64,000 bases of DNA from Microglena sp. YARC (lineage: Eukaryota > Chlorophyta > Chlorophyceae > Chlamydomonadales > Chlamydomonadaceae), in the NCBI GenBank assembly GCA_022414725.1, contig CM039466.1:37350392-37414391 (forward strand). Reading direction: 5' to 3'. This document shows positions 30,774 through 41,900 of the stretch, in pieces. Below the pieces are notes generated by a model that was not told where the DNA came from, ran no database searches, and worked only from the letters and a program-made list of their open reading frames with translations. The position numbers were made by a program, and so were the translations under genes. The stretch's first letter is position 1; each line of letters begins with the position of its first letter.

Positions 30774-33700
30774 GCTACTATTACTACTACGGTTACCACT
30801 CCTCCTCCTGTAACTACTACTGCTTCTACAAATACCACTGCCACCAACACATAGACTACTACTACTTTTACTTCTACTGCTACTACTTCTACTACTACGA
30901 CGAATCCAACTACCACTCCTACAACTACTACTACTTCTACGAATACCACTACTACTACTAATGCTACTACTCCTACTCCTACTACTACGAACACCACTGC
31001 TACTACTGTAAGAACTACTACTGCTACTACTACTGCTACTACTACTTCTACTGCTGCTATAAGAACTACTACTCCTACTACTACTACGAATACCACTGCT
31101 ACTACTGTAAGAACTACTAGTGGTACTACTGCTAGTACAATGTTTGTCACCCACCTCGTAGAATGTCTTGAGCATCGGGCCGTTGTTAGCGAACTGATTT
31201 CGTAAACTTGCCAAACACTTGATTCCGTAGTCTCCCTTCAAGAGGCAGCAGTGAGAAGATGGTTTAAATTCGAATTTGAATTTGAATGTGCAGGCACTTG
31301 ATACTGTAGTCTCCCTTCAAGAGGCAGCAGAGAGAAGATGGTTTAAATTTGAATTTGAATTTGAATGTGAAGGCACTTGGTACCGTCGTCGCTCTTCAAG
31401 AGGCAGCAGTCAGAAGATGGTTCAAATTTGAATTTGAATTTGAATGTGCAGGCACTTGATACCATAGGCTCTCTTCAAATGGCAGCAGTGGGAGATGGTT
31501 TAAATTTGAATTCGAATTTGAATGTGCAGGCACTTGATACTGTAGTCTCCCTTCAAGAGGTAGCAGTGAGGATATGGTTCAAATTTGAATTTGAATGTGC
31601 AGGCACTTGATATCGTAGGCTCTCTTCAAGAGGCAGCAGTGAGAAGATGGTTCAAATTTGAATTTTAATTTGAATGTGCAGGCACTTGATACCATAGTCT
31701 CTCTTCAAGAGGCAGCAGTGAGAAGATTGTTAAATTTTGAATTTGAATTTGAATGTGCGGGCAGTTGACACTGTAGTCTCCCTTCAAGAGGCAGCAGTGA
31801 GAACGTGGTTAAAATTTGAATTTGAATTCGAATGTGCAGTTCCATTTGCCCTGGGACTTGGGCACCAAGTCTCCTGCCTCGAATAGATCCCTTCTCCTTG
31901 GGAGAGTGACTTCATCTTAGACAGCTTTGGCCATCACACTCATGCTTCTGCAGCCATCGCAAGCCAAAGCTTGTTACACACCATGCTGCGTGGCGTTCTC
32001 ATGTATATATGCATCACCACCACCACCACCCCACCACCCCAACAACACTACCACACTCATGCTTCCGCAGCCGTGGCAAGCCAAAGTTTCTTACACATCA
32101 TGTTGCGTGGCGTCCTCATGTGGGTCCTCAGCTTTGACAGCCAAGGTCCTGGGCTTTGACAGCCAAGGTCCTCAGCTTTGACAGCCAAGGTCCTCAGCTT
32201 TGACAGCCAAGGTCCTGGGCTTTGACAGCCAAGGTCCTGGGCTTTGACAGCCAAGGTCCTGGGCTTTGACAGCCAAGGTCCTGGGCTTTGACAGCCAAGG
32301 TCCTCAGCTTTGACAGCCAAGGTCCTCAGCTTTGACAGCCAAGGTCCTCAGCTTTGACAGCCAAGGTCCTGGGCTTTGACAGCCAAGGTCCTCAGCTTTG
32401 ACAGCCAAGGTCCTGGGCTTTGACAGCCAAGGTCCTCAGCTTTGACAGCCAAGGTCCTGGGCTTTGACAGCCAAGGTCCTGGGCTTTGACAGCCAAGGTC
32501 CTCAGCTTTGACAGCCAAGGTCCTGGGCTTTGACAGCCAAGGTCCTCAGCTTTGACAGCCAAGGTCCTGGGCTTTGACAGCCAAGGTCCTGAGCTTTGAC
32601 AGCCAAGGTCCTCAGCTTTGACAGCCAAGGTCCTGGGCTTTGACAGCCAAGGTCCTGGGCTTTGACAGCCAAGGTCCTGGGCTTTGACAGCCAAGGTCCT
32701 CATCTTTGACAGCCAAGGTCCTGGGCTTTGACAGCCAAGGTCCTCAGCTTTGACAGCCAAGGTCCTCAGCTTTGACAGCCAAGGTCCTCAGCTTTGACAG
32801 CCAAGGTCCTGGGCTTTGACAGCCAAGGTCCTCAGCTTTGACAGCCAAGGTCCTGAGCTCTTGAAGGAGGGCTGACCAGGGTATCTTCCAAGAGAGTACT
32901 AGTAGTATGTATGTATGTATGTATGTATGTATGTATGTATGTATGTATGTATGTATGAATGTATGTATGTAACAGTCCAGGTGTTGGCCAAACAGGCTAA
33001 AGGGACCTGCCTAACCGTGATAGGAAGGGCTTACAAATAAAAGGCATTGATGAACTGAATACCTTCTCCTTGGGAGAGAGAATTCAGCTTTTACAGCCAA
33101 GATCCTCAGCTCTTAAGGGGCAGTGGTGATTGTTCTTTTGGTCGAGGGGCGGTACCTCCCACCGCCCCTAAGTGCGCCTACTCTTTTGTAGGAGTGGCAA
33201 CGCCATTCAAACTAAATCCTCAGTGCCGCTGGTTTGTGTACGGAGACCCATCTCCTAAGGTGAAAAACCTTTAACAACTAAAACAAAGGAGGGCTGACCA
33301 GGGTCTCCTCCAAGAGGGCACTAGTAGGATGCAATCTACTTAGGTACCAAGGCTTCTCCTACTGACAGACCAAGTCCATGAGGTATTGTTGGGGGGTGCG
33401 CTTAGCTTGACCTAGGGTCAAGTGTGCTTGGGGCATGATTAGGTCCTTGCACAGCTGGGTGTTGAAATTCCCAGCTGTGTTGTTGGTGGAGCCCCCTTTT
33501 CTGGGGGGTGGGAGCCCCCAGGGTTACCCCTTTGTCCATTTGACGGACGGACGGATCGACCGACGGACCGACCGACCAAAAAATTGAAGCCTGACACGTC
33601 AGCCAACCGTCTCATAACTAACTGGCTTCGGTCAGCCCCATCGTTGCCACCTTTCGTTCCGTTTCCAACACACTCCGCCAATTTTCCGCGTTGCAAGCGA

Positions 33701-35264
33701 TGCTGCATAGGACTTGTACCTGCATTGCGAGCATGAGCTAAGCGTTCACTCCCCAAGGCCAATCACTCAAGGTGCATGAGTGATATCAGAAGCCTGGTGT
33801 TATCCACACCCGGGTTCGTACAAGTGTTATTACTCCTGAACACTTAAGTAATGACTGTAACCTAAGTGCTGTAATAAAGGGGCGAGCACACTAACGGGGG
33901 GCAGCAAAAGTGTAACACCCTACCAGGGTACTACATTTTATCAAATTGGTCAGCGCTTAAAGCGCACAAACGTCAAAATGGCCAGCGCTTTGTGGTGCAA
34001 AAAGCTCAAAAAGGCCGTATGCACTTTTTAGTACCCTGCACCCTACAGTACATGGAGACGTAACGCGTTTAAATACAGCGGCTCGGCCGGTCAGTCACCT
34101 ATTTAAAGAAGAAGAAAAGACACCTGAAGGGGCGTCGTGTCTAAAACAAAGACAACGCCTGGAGGGGCGTGGTGTCTAAAGAAAAAAAGATAACGCCTGG
34201 AGGGGCGTGGTGTCCCTCAAAAAAAAATGATACCGCCAGGAGGGGCGTGGTGTCTCTAAAAAACAACATAACGCCTGGGGGGGGGTGGTGACTGGAAAAA
34301 AAAGATAAAGCCTGGAGGGGCGAGGTGTCTCTCAAAAAATAAATTAAAAGATAGCGCCTGGAGAGGCGTGGTGTCTCTTTCAAAATACGTCTTGCAAGAC
34401 TGTCTGTCTGCCACCTGTGTATTGAAATTGTTACATCCGTGTAATACAGTTACTCACAGGACATGATGTTAAAGACACCACAGCGTAAGACGGAGCTAGC
34501 TATAGTCACCGTTAAAATTTGGAACCATTTCTCGATTTGTGCGTGTTATCCTTAATACTTGTGTATTCAGTCCTGAGAAATGAGATAAACACTTCAGGTA
34601 CATGTAAATGTAATCAAGGTAATGGTAACGCCTGATGGGGCGTGGTGTTCAGGGAGCCCGTCGTACGCGGTTGGGAGAAAATGTAAATGTAATCAACCTA
34701 CTTCAGTGTTTCTCTTGCCTCTTGCCTCGTAGATAGCGTCTATAATTTGAAGTAAGAGTATTAGGGCAGTTTAACCGGTAGGTTTTATTGTTACTCCCTT
34801 TGGGAGTCTTAAAGAAAGATGCTACGTGTTTCCAATGCATTGATATAGTTCTCGTACCTTTTGCCTTATGGATCAACATGTGCATGTATACGAGCATACC
34901 TGAATACCATGTAAAGGAGCATACCTGAATACCATGTAAAGGAGCATACCTGAATACCATGTAAATGAGCAAACCTGAAGACCATGTAAAGGAGCATACC
35001 TGAATACCATGTAAAGGAGCATACCTGAATACCGTACCATGTAAATGAGCATACCTGAATACCATGTAAATGAGCATACCTGAATACCATGTATACGAGC
35101 ATACCTGAATACCGTACCATGTAAATGAGCATACCTGAATACCATGTAAATGAGCATACCTGAATACCATGTGTACGAGCATACCTGAATACCATGTATA
35201 CGAGCATACCTGAATACCATGTAAATGAGCATACCTGAGTACCAGCATCCTCAAATATGGCCAT
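26800..35264 (-). CDS. Unidentified minus-strand gene, 3' four exons
   Basis: Exons complement(35235-35264), (31155-31235), (28857-28980) and (26800-27059) have GT/AG borders and compatible phases (0, 0, then 1). They join into about 163 residues ending in TGA. The order is MAIFEDAGTQ; GDYGIKCLASLRNQFANNGP then MLKTFYE; FVAAEEKVLDEAELSAPEFK with a charged, coiled-coil-like continuation; AMSEEERAAHIQLMYNRMLS and a polar tail with a HSCQSC motif. I do not recognise the family. More exons probably lie upstream, perhaps beyond the satellite array, and small exons between 31.3 and 35.2 kb could be missed. It is convergent with the Rh gene. Confidence 0.55.
27060..27370 (-). repeat. Intron: CACCTT-type acceptor-side repeat
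   Basis: On the minus strand this is a pyrimidine-rich run of units such as ACCTTCCATCACCTCAAGAC and CATCTCAACACATCCCACCA (about 55 bases each, five copies) leading into the acceptor at 27060. Confidence 0.65.
27371..27955. repeat. ~60-bp minisatellite (TATACTAGCAGTAC)
   Basis: About nine irregular units of CCCTCATTATATACTAGCAG, TACTACCGTCACCCTC and ACCATGTAATAGCAG, within the intron of the minus-strand gene. Confidence 0.8.
27956..28034 (+). mobile_element. Partial CATA-tailed SINE (3' part)
   Basis: Carries TTTCGTTTCAGCCCATCCTA, GGGCAAGTCTCTTTAGCCTA and GGACTGTAACA. The 5' half is missing. Confidence 0.65.
28035..28334. repeat. 26-bp minisatellite, about 12 copies
   Basis: Unit TACCTCACTGATACGCTCCG plus TTCGCA or TTCACG. 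It ends exactly at the target site of the MITE that follows. Confidence 0.9.
28335..28529. mobile_element. MITE family 1 (hAT-like), copy 1
   Basis: 195 bp with ends CAGGGTACTTCAAA and TTTGAATTACCCTG. The interior is full of GCGCTTTxGCGC palindromes. A perfect 8-base target duplication GTTCACAT flanks it (28327-28334, 28530-28537). CAGGG-type ends and 8-bp duplications are typical of hAT elements. It is nearly identical to 59771-59965. Confidence 0.92.
28530..28667. repeat. ACCTGTAGTATCACATGTCA minisatellite
   Basis: Five to six copies of a 20-30 base unit, noncoding intron. Confidence 0.8.
28668..28856 (+). mobile_element. CATA-tailed SINE abutting an exon donor
   Basis: Head TGATCACTGTAGCACAAACT, middle GAGGTTCAGTTCATTAGTGC, end GGACTGTAACATACATACAT with about 9-10 CATA units. 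Read on the minus strand, the tail (GTATGTATG...) begins immediately at the 5' splice site of the exon at 28857-28980, so the donor sequence is now supplied by the SINE tail. Confidence 0.8.
28857..28980 (-). CDS. Minus-strand gene, third visible exon
   Basis: Forty-one codons plus one base, between CTGCTGATAG and GTATGT. It encodes FVAAEEKVLDEAELSAPEFK, then EKYDALDKMRESVEADMASM and R, a charged helix likely to form a coiled coil. Ten truncated copies of its 5' edge lie upstream on the same strand. Only this copy continues past EFKE. Confidence 0.65.
28981..30350 (-). repeat. Ten acceptor echoes of the minus-strand exon
   Basis: Units of about 115 bases contain, on the minus strand, CCCTCCCAATCATGCACCAC, CCTCCTGTCAG, and the exon edge GTCGTGGCTGCTGAGGAGA ... 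GAGCTCAGTGCGCCAGAGTT. Several hold TAA at the GGACTAAGCC position (true exon: GGATGAAGCC), so splicing to them would end the protein. Echo edges lie near 29287, 29399, 29511, 29623, 29729, 29840, 29950, 30060, 30172 and 30282. Shorter partial units occupy 29030-29210. Confidence 0.85.
30381..30564 (+). mobile_element. tRNA-derived SINE, complete copy
   Basis: Head with B box GGTTCGATTCC (about 30421), body CAACCGCGATGGCAGCTTGT, tail GTTCCCTTAATACCACGCCC plus CACCAGGCGTTATCATT. A 12-base duplication CATTTATGAATT flanks it (30369-30380, 30565-30576), as expected for LINE-driven retroposition. Same tail as the SINE at 3823-3970. Confidence 0.85.
30577..31154. repeat. C run and (CTA)n trinucleotide repeat
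   Basis: A C run at 30631-30650, then about 470 bases of CTA/CTG-type trinucleotides on the donor side of the minus-strand exon at 31155. Frames of pure Thr, Ser or Val are artefacts. Confidence 0.92.
31155..31235 (-). CDS. Minus-strand gene, second visible exon
   Basis: Twenty-seven codons, phase 0 at both ends, between CTGCCTCTTGAAG and GTGGGT. It encodes GDYGIKCLASLRNQFANNGP then MLKTFYE. About eight truncated copies of its 5' edge precede it on the minus strand. No family recognised. Confidence 0.65.
31236..31850 (-). repeat. ~79-bp acceptor echoes of the GDYGIKC exon
   Basis: On the minus strand each unit has AACCATCTTCTCACTGCTGC, CTCTTGAAG and the exon edge GGAGACTACRGTATCAAGTG, then CCTGCACATTCAAATTCAAA. 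About eight units, some with a mutated edge (GAGCCTACGATATC). Confidence 0.85.
31851..32115. repeat. Duplicated block of unknown nature
   Basis: CACACTCATGCTTCYGCAGC through CAAGCCAAAG and TACACA-CATG-TGCGTGGCGT-CTCATG occurs twice (31936-32010, 32053-32120) with a CACCAC stretch between. On the minus strand one frame (MMCKKLWLATAAEA) is open but ends in TGA before a GT, so I do not call an exon. Confidence 0.45.
32116..32875. repeat. 22-bp minisatellite, about 34 copies
   Basis: Unit GCTTTGACAGCCAAGGTCCT plus CA or GG; the two variants alternate irregularly. Three units make 66 bases, so long open frames appear on both strands. A stray unit lies at 33084-33116. Confidence 0.95.
32905..33065 (-). 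mobile_element. CATA-tailed SINE
   Basis: TATG run 32907-32970 (the tail), then GTAACAGTCCAGGTGTTGGC, GGACCTGCCTAACCGTGATA and AGGCATTGATGAACTGAA. Truncated at the head side. Confidence 0.75.
33170..33300 (+). repeat. Dispersed repeat copy (family also at 2325 and 19540)
   Basis: GTAGGAGTGGCAACGCCATT, AAATCCTCAGTGCCGCTGG and GGAGACCCATCTCC are shared with the other two copies. Confidence 0.6.
33301..33915 (+). repeat. Dispersed repeat (family also at 23726 and 57645)
   Basis: 33480-33725 carries GGAGCCCCCTTTTCTGGGGG, a GACGGACGGACG run, GAAGCCTGACACGTCAGCC and CACTCCGCCAATTTTCCGCG ... CATAGGACTTGT. Its end matches the non-exon half of the exon H echoes at 15.6-16.9 kb. The rest of the interval has no recognised feature. 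Confidence 0.6.
33924..34038. mobile_element. MITE family 1 (hAT-like), short copy 2
   Basis: 115 bp, ends CAGGGTACTAC and TTAGTACCCTG, with internal TCAGCGCTTAAAGCGCA. Perfect 8-base target duplication CACCCTAC (33916-33923, 34039-34046). Internally deleted relative to the 195-bp copies. Confidence 0.9.
34110..34690. repeat. Tandem copies of the tRNA-SINE tail
   Basis: About six units of GATAACGCCTGGAGGGGCGT plus GGTGTCT and an A-rich linker lie at 34120-34385. Another tail copy (GGTAACGCCTGATGGGGCGT, GGGAGCCCGTCGTACGCGGT) is at 34619-34672. The tails appear without heads. 34390-34610 shows nothing recognisable. Confidence 0.7.
34885..35234 (-). repeat. ~25-bp donor echo array of the MAIFEDAGTQ exon
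   Basis: On the minus strand, about 14 tandem copies of TGGTATTCAG/GTATGCTC plus ATTTACA follow the exon. The exon end GGTACTCAG/GTATGCTC is the founder, and each copy keeps a CAG/GTATGC 5' splice site. Confidence 0.85.
35235..35264 (-). CDS. Candidate 30-base microexon
   Basis: Ten codons, MAIFEDAGTQ, between CCAACTGCTTTCAG and GTATGC, phase 0. Support comes from a strong pyrimidine acceptor (itself partly duplicated as TTTTCCAACTGC), the donor consensus and the echo array that copies its 3' edge. Too short for homology. It could also be part of a different gene. Confidence 0.5.
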
Positions 35265-35914
35265 CTGAAAGCAGTTGGAAAAGTTGGAAAAGCAGTTGGA
35301 AAAGTGGGCCATGTGATAAGATGGTGGACGTTTTTTGTTTTCAAATCTGAAAGTGGATTTTTTCTAGCTTTATGCTTTTTGGCCTCCTCCAGGGACAGCG
35401 TTTCAGTGTTTTTGATAGCTTTTTAAAGCTTTTTGTGGCTTTTTAGCAAGGGGGAGGGGGGGAGGGAAAGACACCATCCCAAAAAAGTGTGAAGGCACCC
35501 TTCTGCAGACCCTCCTCCCCCCCGGAACCGGAACCCACTGTACAGCTACTATCTCAGCCACCACTTAGTGTCATGGTGTCTAATTATGCTCATTTACAGG
35601 GGTTTTAAAGGCCTATACATTGAGGTTGGTCTTGAGACCATTGGGAATGTTTGGAGCACATGATATATTGATATTGTCACCATCAATGTTACATTGTTTG
35701 GTGGGGCTTGGGGGCCAGTCAGTCAGACAGTCATAAAAGTCAGTCAAAAAAGAAGAAGCAGTGTATCGCAAACAATCGGTTTACCAACAGGGGCCCTGAG
35801 TTTTTGCTAAAGTGATCAATTAATTCTACAATACCCTCCGGCTTACGCTGTGGTGTCCTTAACATTACGTCCTGTGAGTAACTGAACTACACGGATGTGA
35901 CAATTTCAATTTCA
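35265..35914. other. No gene recognised; partial CATA SINE
   Basis: 35345-35740 shows nothing that I can support. 35760-35850 is the head part of a CATA-type SINE (AAACAATCGGTTTACCAACA, GGGGCCCTGAG, GTGATCAATTAATTCTACAA) whose last bases resemble the satellite unit that follows. Confidence 0.5.
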
Positions 35915-38900
35915 ATTCTGCCCTCACCCCCTGCTTCTTCACCCATGATCATTTAATTCTACAATAACCTCACTCCCCCGCTTCTTCACCCATGATCATT
36001 TAATTCTACAATAACCTCACTCCCCCGCTTCTTCACCCATGATCATTTAATTCTTACAATAACCTCATTCATGATCATTTAATTCTACAACCTCACTCCC
36101 CCGCTTCTTCACCCATGATCATTTAATTCTACAAAACCTCACTCCCCCGCTTCTTCACCCATGATCATTTAATTCTACAATAACCTCACTCCCCCGCTTC
36201 TTCACCCATGATCATTTAATTCTACAATAACCTCACTCCCCCGCTTCTTCACCCATGATCATTTAATTCTACAATAACCTCACTCCCCCGCTTCTTCACC
36301 CATGATCATTTAATTCTACAATAACCTCACTCCCCCGCTTCTTCACCCATGATCATTTAATTCTACAATAACCTCACTCCCCCGCTTCTTCACCCATGAT
36401 CATTTAATTCTACAATAACCTCACTCCCCGCTTCTTCACCCATGATCATTTATTTCTACAATAACCTCACTCCCCCGCTTCTTCACCATGATCATTTAAT
36501 TCTACAATAACCTCACTCCCCCGCTTCTTCACCCATGATCATTTAATTCTACAATAACCTCACTCCCCGCTTCTTCACCCATGATCATTTAATTCTACAA
36601 TAACCTCACTCCCCCGCTCTTCACCCATGATCATTTAATTCTACAATAACCTCACTCCCCCGCTTCTTCACCCATGACCTCATAAACCCATGATCAATTC
36701 TACAATAACCTCACTCCCCCGCTTCTTCACCCATGATCATTTAATTCTACAATAACCTCACTCCCCCGCTTCTTCACCCATGATCATTTAATTCTACAAT
36801 AACCTCACTCCCCGCTTCTTCACCCATGATCATTTAATTCTACAATAACCTCACTCCCCCGCTTCTTCACCCATGATCATTTAATTCTACAATAACCTCA
36901 CTCCCCCGCTTCTTCACCCATGATCATTTAATTCTACAATAACCTCACTCCCCCTGCTTCTTCACCCATGATCATTTAATTCTACAATAACCTCACTCCC
37001 CCGCTTCTTCACCCATGATCATTTAATTCTACAATAACCTCACTCCCCCGCTTCTTCACCCATGATCATTTAATTCTACAATAACCTCACTCCCCCGCTT
37101 CTTCACCCATGATCATTTAATTCTACAATAACCTCACTCCCCCGCTTCTTCACCCATGATCATTTAATTCTACAATAACCTCACTCCCCCGCTTCTTCAC
37201 CCATGATCATTTTAATTTCTACAATAACCTCACTCCCCCGCTTCTTCACCCATGATCATTTAATTCTACAATAACCTCACTCCCCCGCTTCTTCACCCAT
37301 GATCATTTAATTCTACAATAACCTCACTCCCCGCTTCTTCACCCATGATCATTTAATTCTACAATAACCTCACTCCCCCGCTTCTTCACCCATGATCATT
37401 TAATTCTACAATACCCTCACTCCCCCGCTTCTTCACCCATGATCATTTAATTCTACAATAACCTCACTCCCCCGCTTCTTCACCCATGATCATTTGATTC
37501 TACAATAACCTCACTCCCCCCGCTTCTTCACCCATGATCATTTAATTCTACAATAACCTCACTCCCCCGCTTCTTCACCCATGATCATTTAATTCTACAA
37601 TAACCTCACTCCCCCGCTTCTTCACCCATGATCATTTAATTCTACAATAACCTCACTCCCCCGCTTCTTCACCCATGATCATTTAATTCTACAATAACCT
37701 CACTCCCCCGCTTCTTCACCCATGATCATTTAATTCTACAATAACCTCACTCCCCCGCTTCTTCACCCATGATCATTTAATTCTACAATAACCTCACTCC
37801 CCCGCTTCTTCACCCATGATCATTTAATTCTACAATAACCTCACTCCCCCGCTTCTTCACCCATGATCATTTAATTCTACAATAACCTCACTCCCCCGCT
37901 TCTTCACCCATGATCATTTGATTCTACAATAACCTCACTCCCCCGCTTCTTCACCCATGATCATTTAATTCTACAATAACCTCACTCCCCCGCTTCTTCA
38001 CCCATGATCATTTAATTCTACAATAACCTCACTCCCCCGCTTCTTCACCCATGATCATTTAATTCTACAATAACCTCACTCCCCCTGCTTCTTCACCCAT
38101 GATCATTTAATTCTACAATAACCTCACTCCCCCGCTTCTTCACCCATGATCATTTAATTCTACAATAACCTCACTCCCCCGCTTCTTCACCCATGATCAT
38201 TTAATTCTACAATAACCTCACTCCCCCGCTTCTTCACCCATGATCATTTTAATTCTACAATAAACCTCAACTCCCCCGCTTCTTCACCCATGATCATTTA
38301 TTCTACAATAACCTCACTCCCCCGCTTCTTCACCCATGATCATTTAATTCTACCAATAACCTCAATCCCCCGCTTCTTCACCCATGATCATTTAATTCTA
38401 CAATAACCTCACTCCCCCGCTTCTTCACCCATGATCATTTAATTCTACAATAACCTCACTCCCCCGCTTCTTCACCCATGATCATTTAATTCTACAATAA
38501 CCTCACTCCCCCGCTTCTTCACCCATGATCATTTAATTCTACAATAACCTCACTCCCCCGCTTCTTCACCCATGATCATTTAATTCTACAATAACCTCAC
38601 TCCCCCGCTTCTTCACCCATGATCATTTAATTCTACAATAACCTCACTCCCCCGCTTCTTCACCCATGATCATTTAATTCTACAATAACCTCACTCCCCC
38701 GCTTCTTCACCCATGATCATTTAATTCTACAATAACCTCACTCCCCCGCTTCTTCACCCATGATCATTTAATTCTACAATAACCTCACTCCCCCGCTTCT
38801 TCACCATGATCATTTGAATCTACAATAACCTCACTCCCCCGCTTCTTCACCCATGATCATTTAATTCTACAATAACCTCACTCCCCCTGCTTCTTCTCCA

Positions 38901-41900
38901 TGATCATTTAATTCTACAATAACCTCACTCCCCCGCTTCTTCACCCATGATCATTTAATTCTACAATAACCTCACTCCCCCGCTTCTTCACCCATGATCA
39001 TTTAATTCTACAATAACCTCACTCCCCCGCTTCTTCACCCATGATCATTTAATTCTACAATAACCTCAACTCCCCGCTTCTTCACCCATGATCATTTAAT
39101 TCTACAATAACCTCCACTCCCCCGCTTCTTCACCCATGATCATTTAATTATACAAATAACCTCACTCCCCCGCTTCTTCACCCATGATCATTTAATTCTA
39201 CAATAACCTCATCCTCCCCCGCTTCTTCACCCATGATCATTTAATTCTACAATAACCTCACTCCCCCGCTTCTTCACCCATGATCATTTAATTCTACAAT
39301 AACCTCACTCCCCGCTTCTTCACCCATGATCATTTAATTCTACAATAACCTCACTTCCCCCGCTTCTTCACCCATGATCAGTTTAATTCTACAATAACCC
39401 TCACTCCCCCGCTTCTTCACCCATGATCATTTAATTCTACAATAACCCCTCACTCCCCCGCTTCTTCACCCATGATCATTTAATTCTACAATAACCTCAC
39501 TCCCCCGCTTCTTCACCATGATCATTTTAATTCTACAATAACCTCACTCCCCCGCTTCTTCACACCATGATCATTTAATTCTACAATAACCTCACTCCCC
39601 CGCTTCTTCACCCATGATCATTTAATCTACAATAACCTCACTCCCCCGCTTCTTCACCCATGATCATTTAATTCTACAATAACCTCTCCCCGCTTCTTCA
39701 CCCATGATCATTTAATTCTACAATAACCTCACTCCCCCGCTTCTTCACCCATGATCATTTAATTCTACAGATAACCTCACTCCCCCGCTTCTTCACCCAT
39801 GATCATTTAATTCTCTACAACCCTCACTCCCCCGCTTCTTCCCATGATCTCTACAATAACCTCACTCCCCGCTTCTTCACCCATGATCATTTAATTCTAC
39901 AATAAACCTCACTCCCCCGCTTCTTCACCCATGATCATTTAATTCTACAATAACCTCACTCCCCGCTTCTTCACCCATGATCATTAATTCTACAATAACC
40001 TCACTCCCCCGCTTCTTCACCCATGATCATTTAATTCTACAATAACCTCACTCCCCCGCTTCTTCGCCCATGATCATTTAATTCTACAATAACCTTCACT
40101 CCCCCGCTTCTTCACCCATGATCATTTAATTCTACAATAACCTCACTCCCCGCTTCTTCACCCATGATCATTTAATTCTACAATAACCTCACTCCCCCCT
40201 TCTTCACCCATGATCATTTAATTCTACAATAACCTCACATCCCCCGCTTCTTCACCCATGATCATTTGATTCTACAATAACCTCACTCCCCCGCTTCTTC
40301 ACCCATGATCAATTTAATTCTACATACCCTCACTCCCCCGCTTCTTCACCCATGATCATTTAATTCTACAATAACCTCACTCCCCGCTTCTTCACCATGA
40401 TCATTTAATTCTACAATAACCTCACTCCCCCGCTTCTTCACCCATGATCATTTAGATTCTACAATAACCTCACTCCCCCGCTTCTTCACCCATGATCAAT
40501 TTAATTCTACAATAACCTCACTCCCCCGCTTCTTTCACCCATGATCATTTAATTCTACAATAACCTCACTCCCCCGCTTCTTCACCCATGATCATTTAAT
40601 TCTTACAATAACCTCACTCCCCCGCTTCTTCACCATGATCATTTAATTCTACAATAACCTCACTCCCCCGCTTCTTCACCCATGATCATTTAATTCTACA
40701 ATAACCTCACTCCCCCGCTTCTTCACCCATGATCATTTAATTCTACAATACCTCATCCCCCGCTTCTTTCACCCATGATCATTTAATTATACAATAACCT
40801 CACTCCCCCGCTTCTTCACCATGATCATTTAATTCTAACAATAACCTCACTCCCCCGCTGTCTTCATGGATCATTTAATTCTACAATAACCTCACTCCCC
40901 CGCTCTTCACCCATGATCATAATGTCTACAATAAACCTCACTCCCACGCTTCTTCACCCATGATCATTTAATTATACAATAACCTCACTCCCCCGCTTCT
41001 TCACCCATGATCATTTAATTCTACAATAACCTCACTCCCCCGCTTCTTCACCCATGATCATTTAATTCTACAATAACCTCACTCCCCCGCTGGTCACGAT
41101 TTCAATGATCATTTAATTCTACAATAACCTCACTCCCCCGCTTCTTCACCCATGATCATTTAATATCTACAATAACCTCACTCCCCCGCGGTTCTTCACC
41201 AGATCATTTAATTCTACAATAACACTCCCCCGCTTCTGTCACCCATGATCATTTAATTCTACAATAACCTCACTCCCCCGAGTTATCTTCACCCATGATT
41301 CATTTTAATTCTACAATAACTCACCCCCTGCTTCTTTTTGATCATTTGATTTACAATAAACCTCACCCCCGCTCTTTCACCCATGATCATTTAATTCTAC
41401 AATAACCCCACTCCCGCTTCTTCACCCATGATCATTTAATTCTACAATAACCTCACTCCCCGCTTCTTCACCCATGATCATTTTGAATTCTACAATAACC
41501 TCATCCCCTGCTTCTTCACCCATGATCATTTAATTCTACAATAACCTCACTCCCCTGCTTCTTCACCCATGATCATTTAATTCTACAATAACCTCACTCC
41601 CCCGCTTCTTCACCCATGATCATTTAATTCTACAATAACTCTCACTCCCCCGCTTCTTCACGCCATGATCATTTTAATTCTACAATACTCACTCCCACTC
41701 TCTCCCGCTTCTTCACCCATGATCATTTAATTCTACAATAACCTCACCTCCCCCGCTTCTTCACCCATGATCATTTAATTTACAATAACCTCACTCCCCC
41801 ACTTTCTTCACCCATGATCATTTAATTCTACAATAACCATCACTCCCCCGCTTCTTCACCCATGATCATGTTTCTACAATAAAACCCATGATCATTTAAT

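Noticed and set aside
32057..32320. Minus exon reading MMCKKLWLATAAEA
   Set aside because: The only open frame reaches TGA before any GT, and the upstream part is the 22-bp minisatellite.
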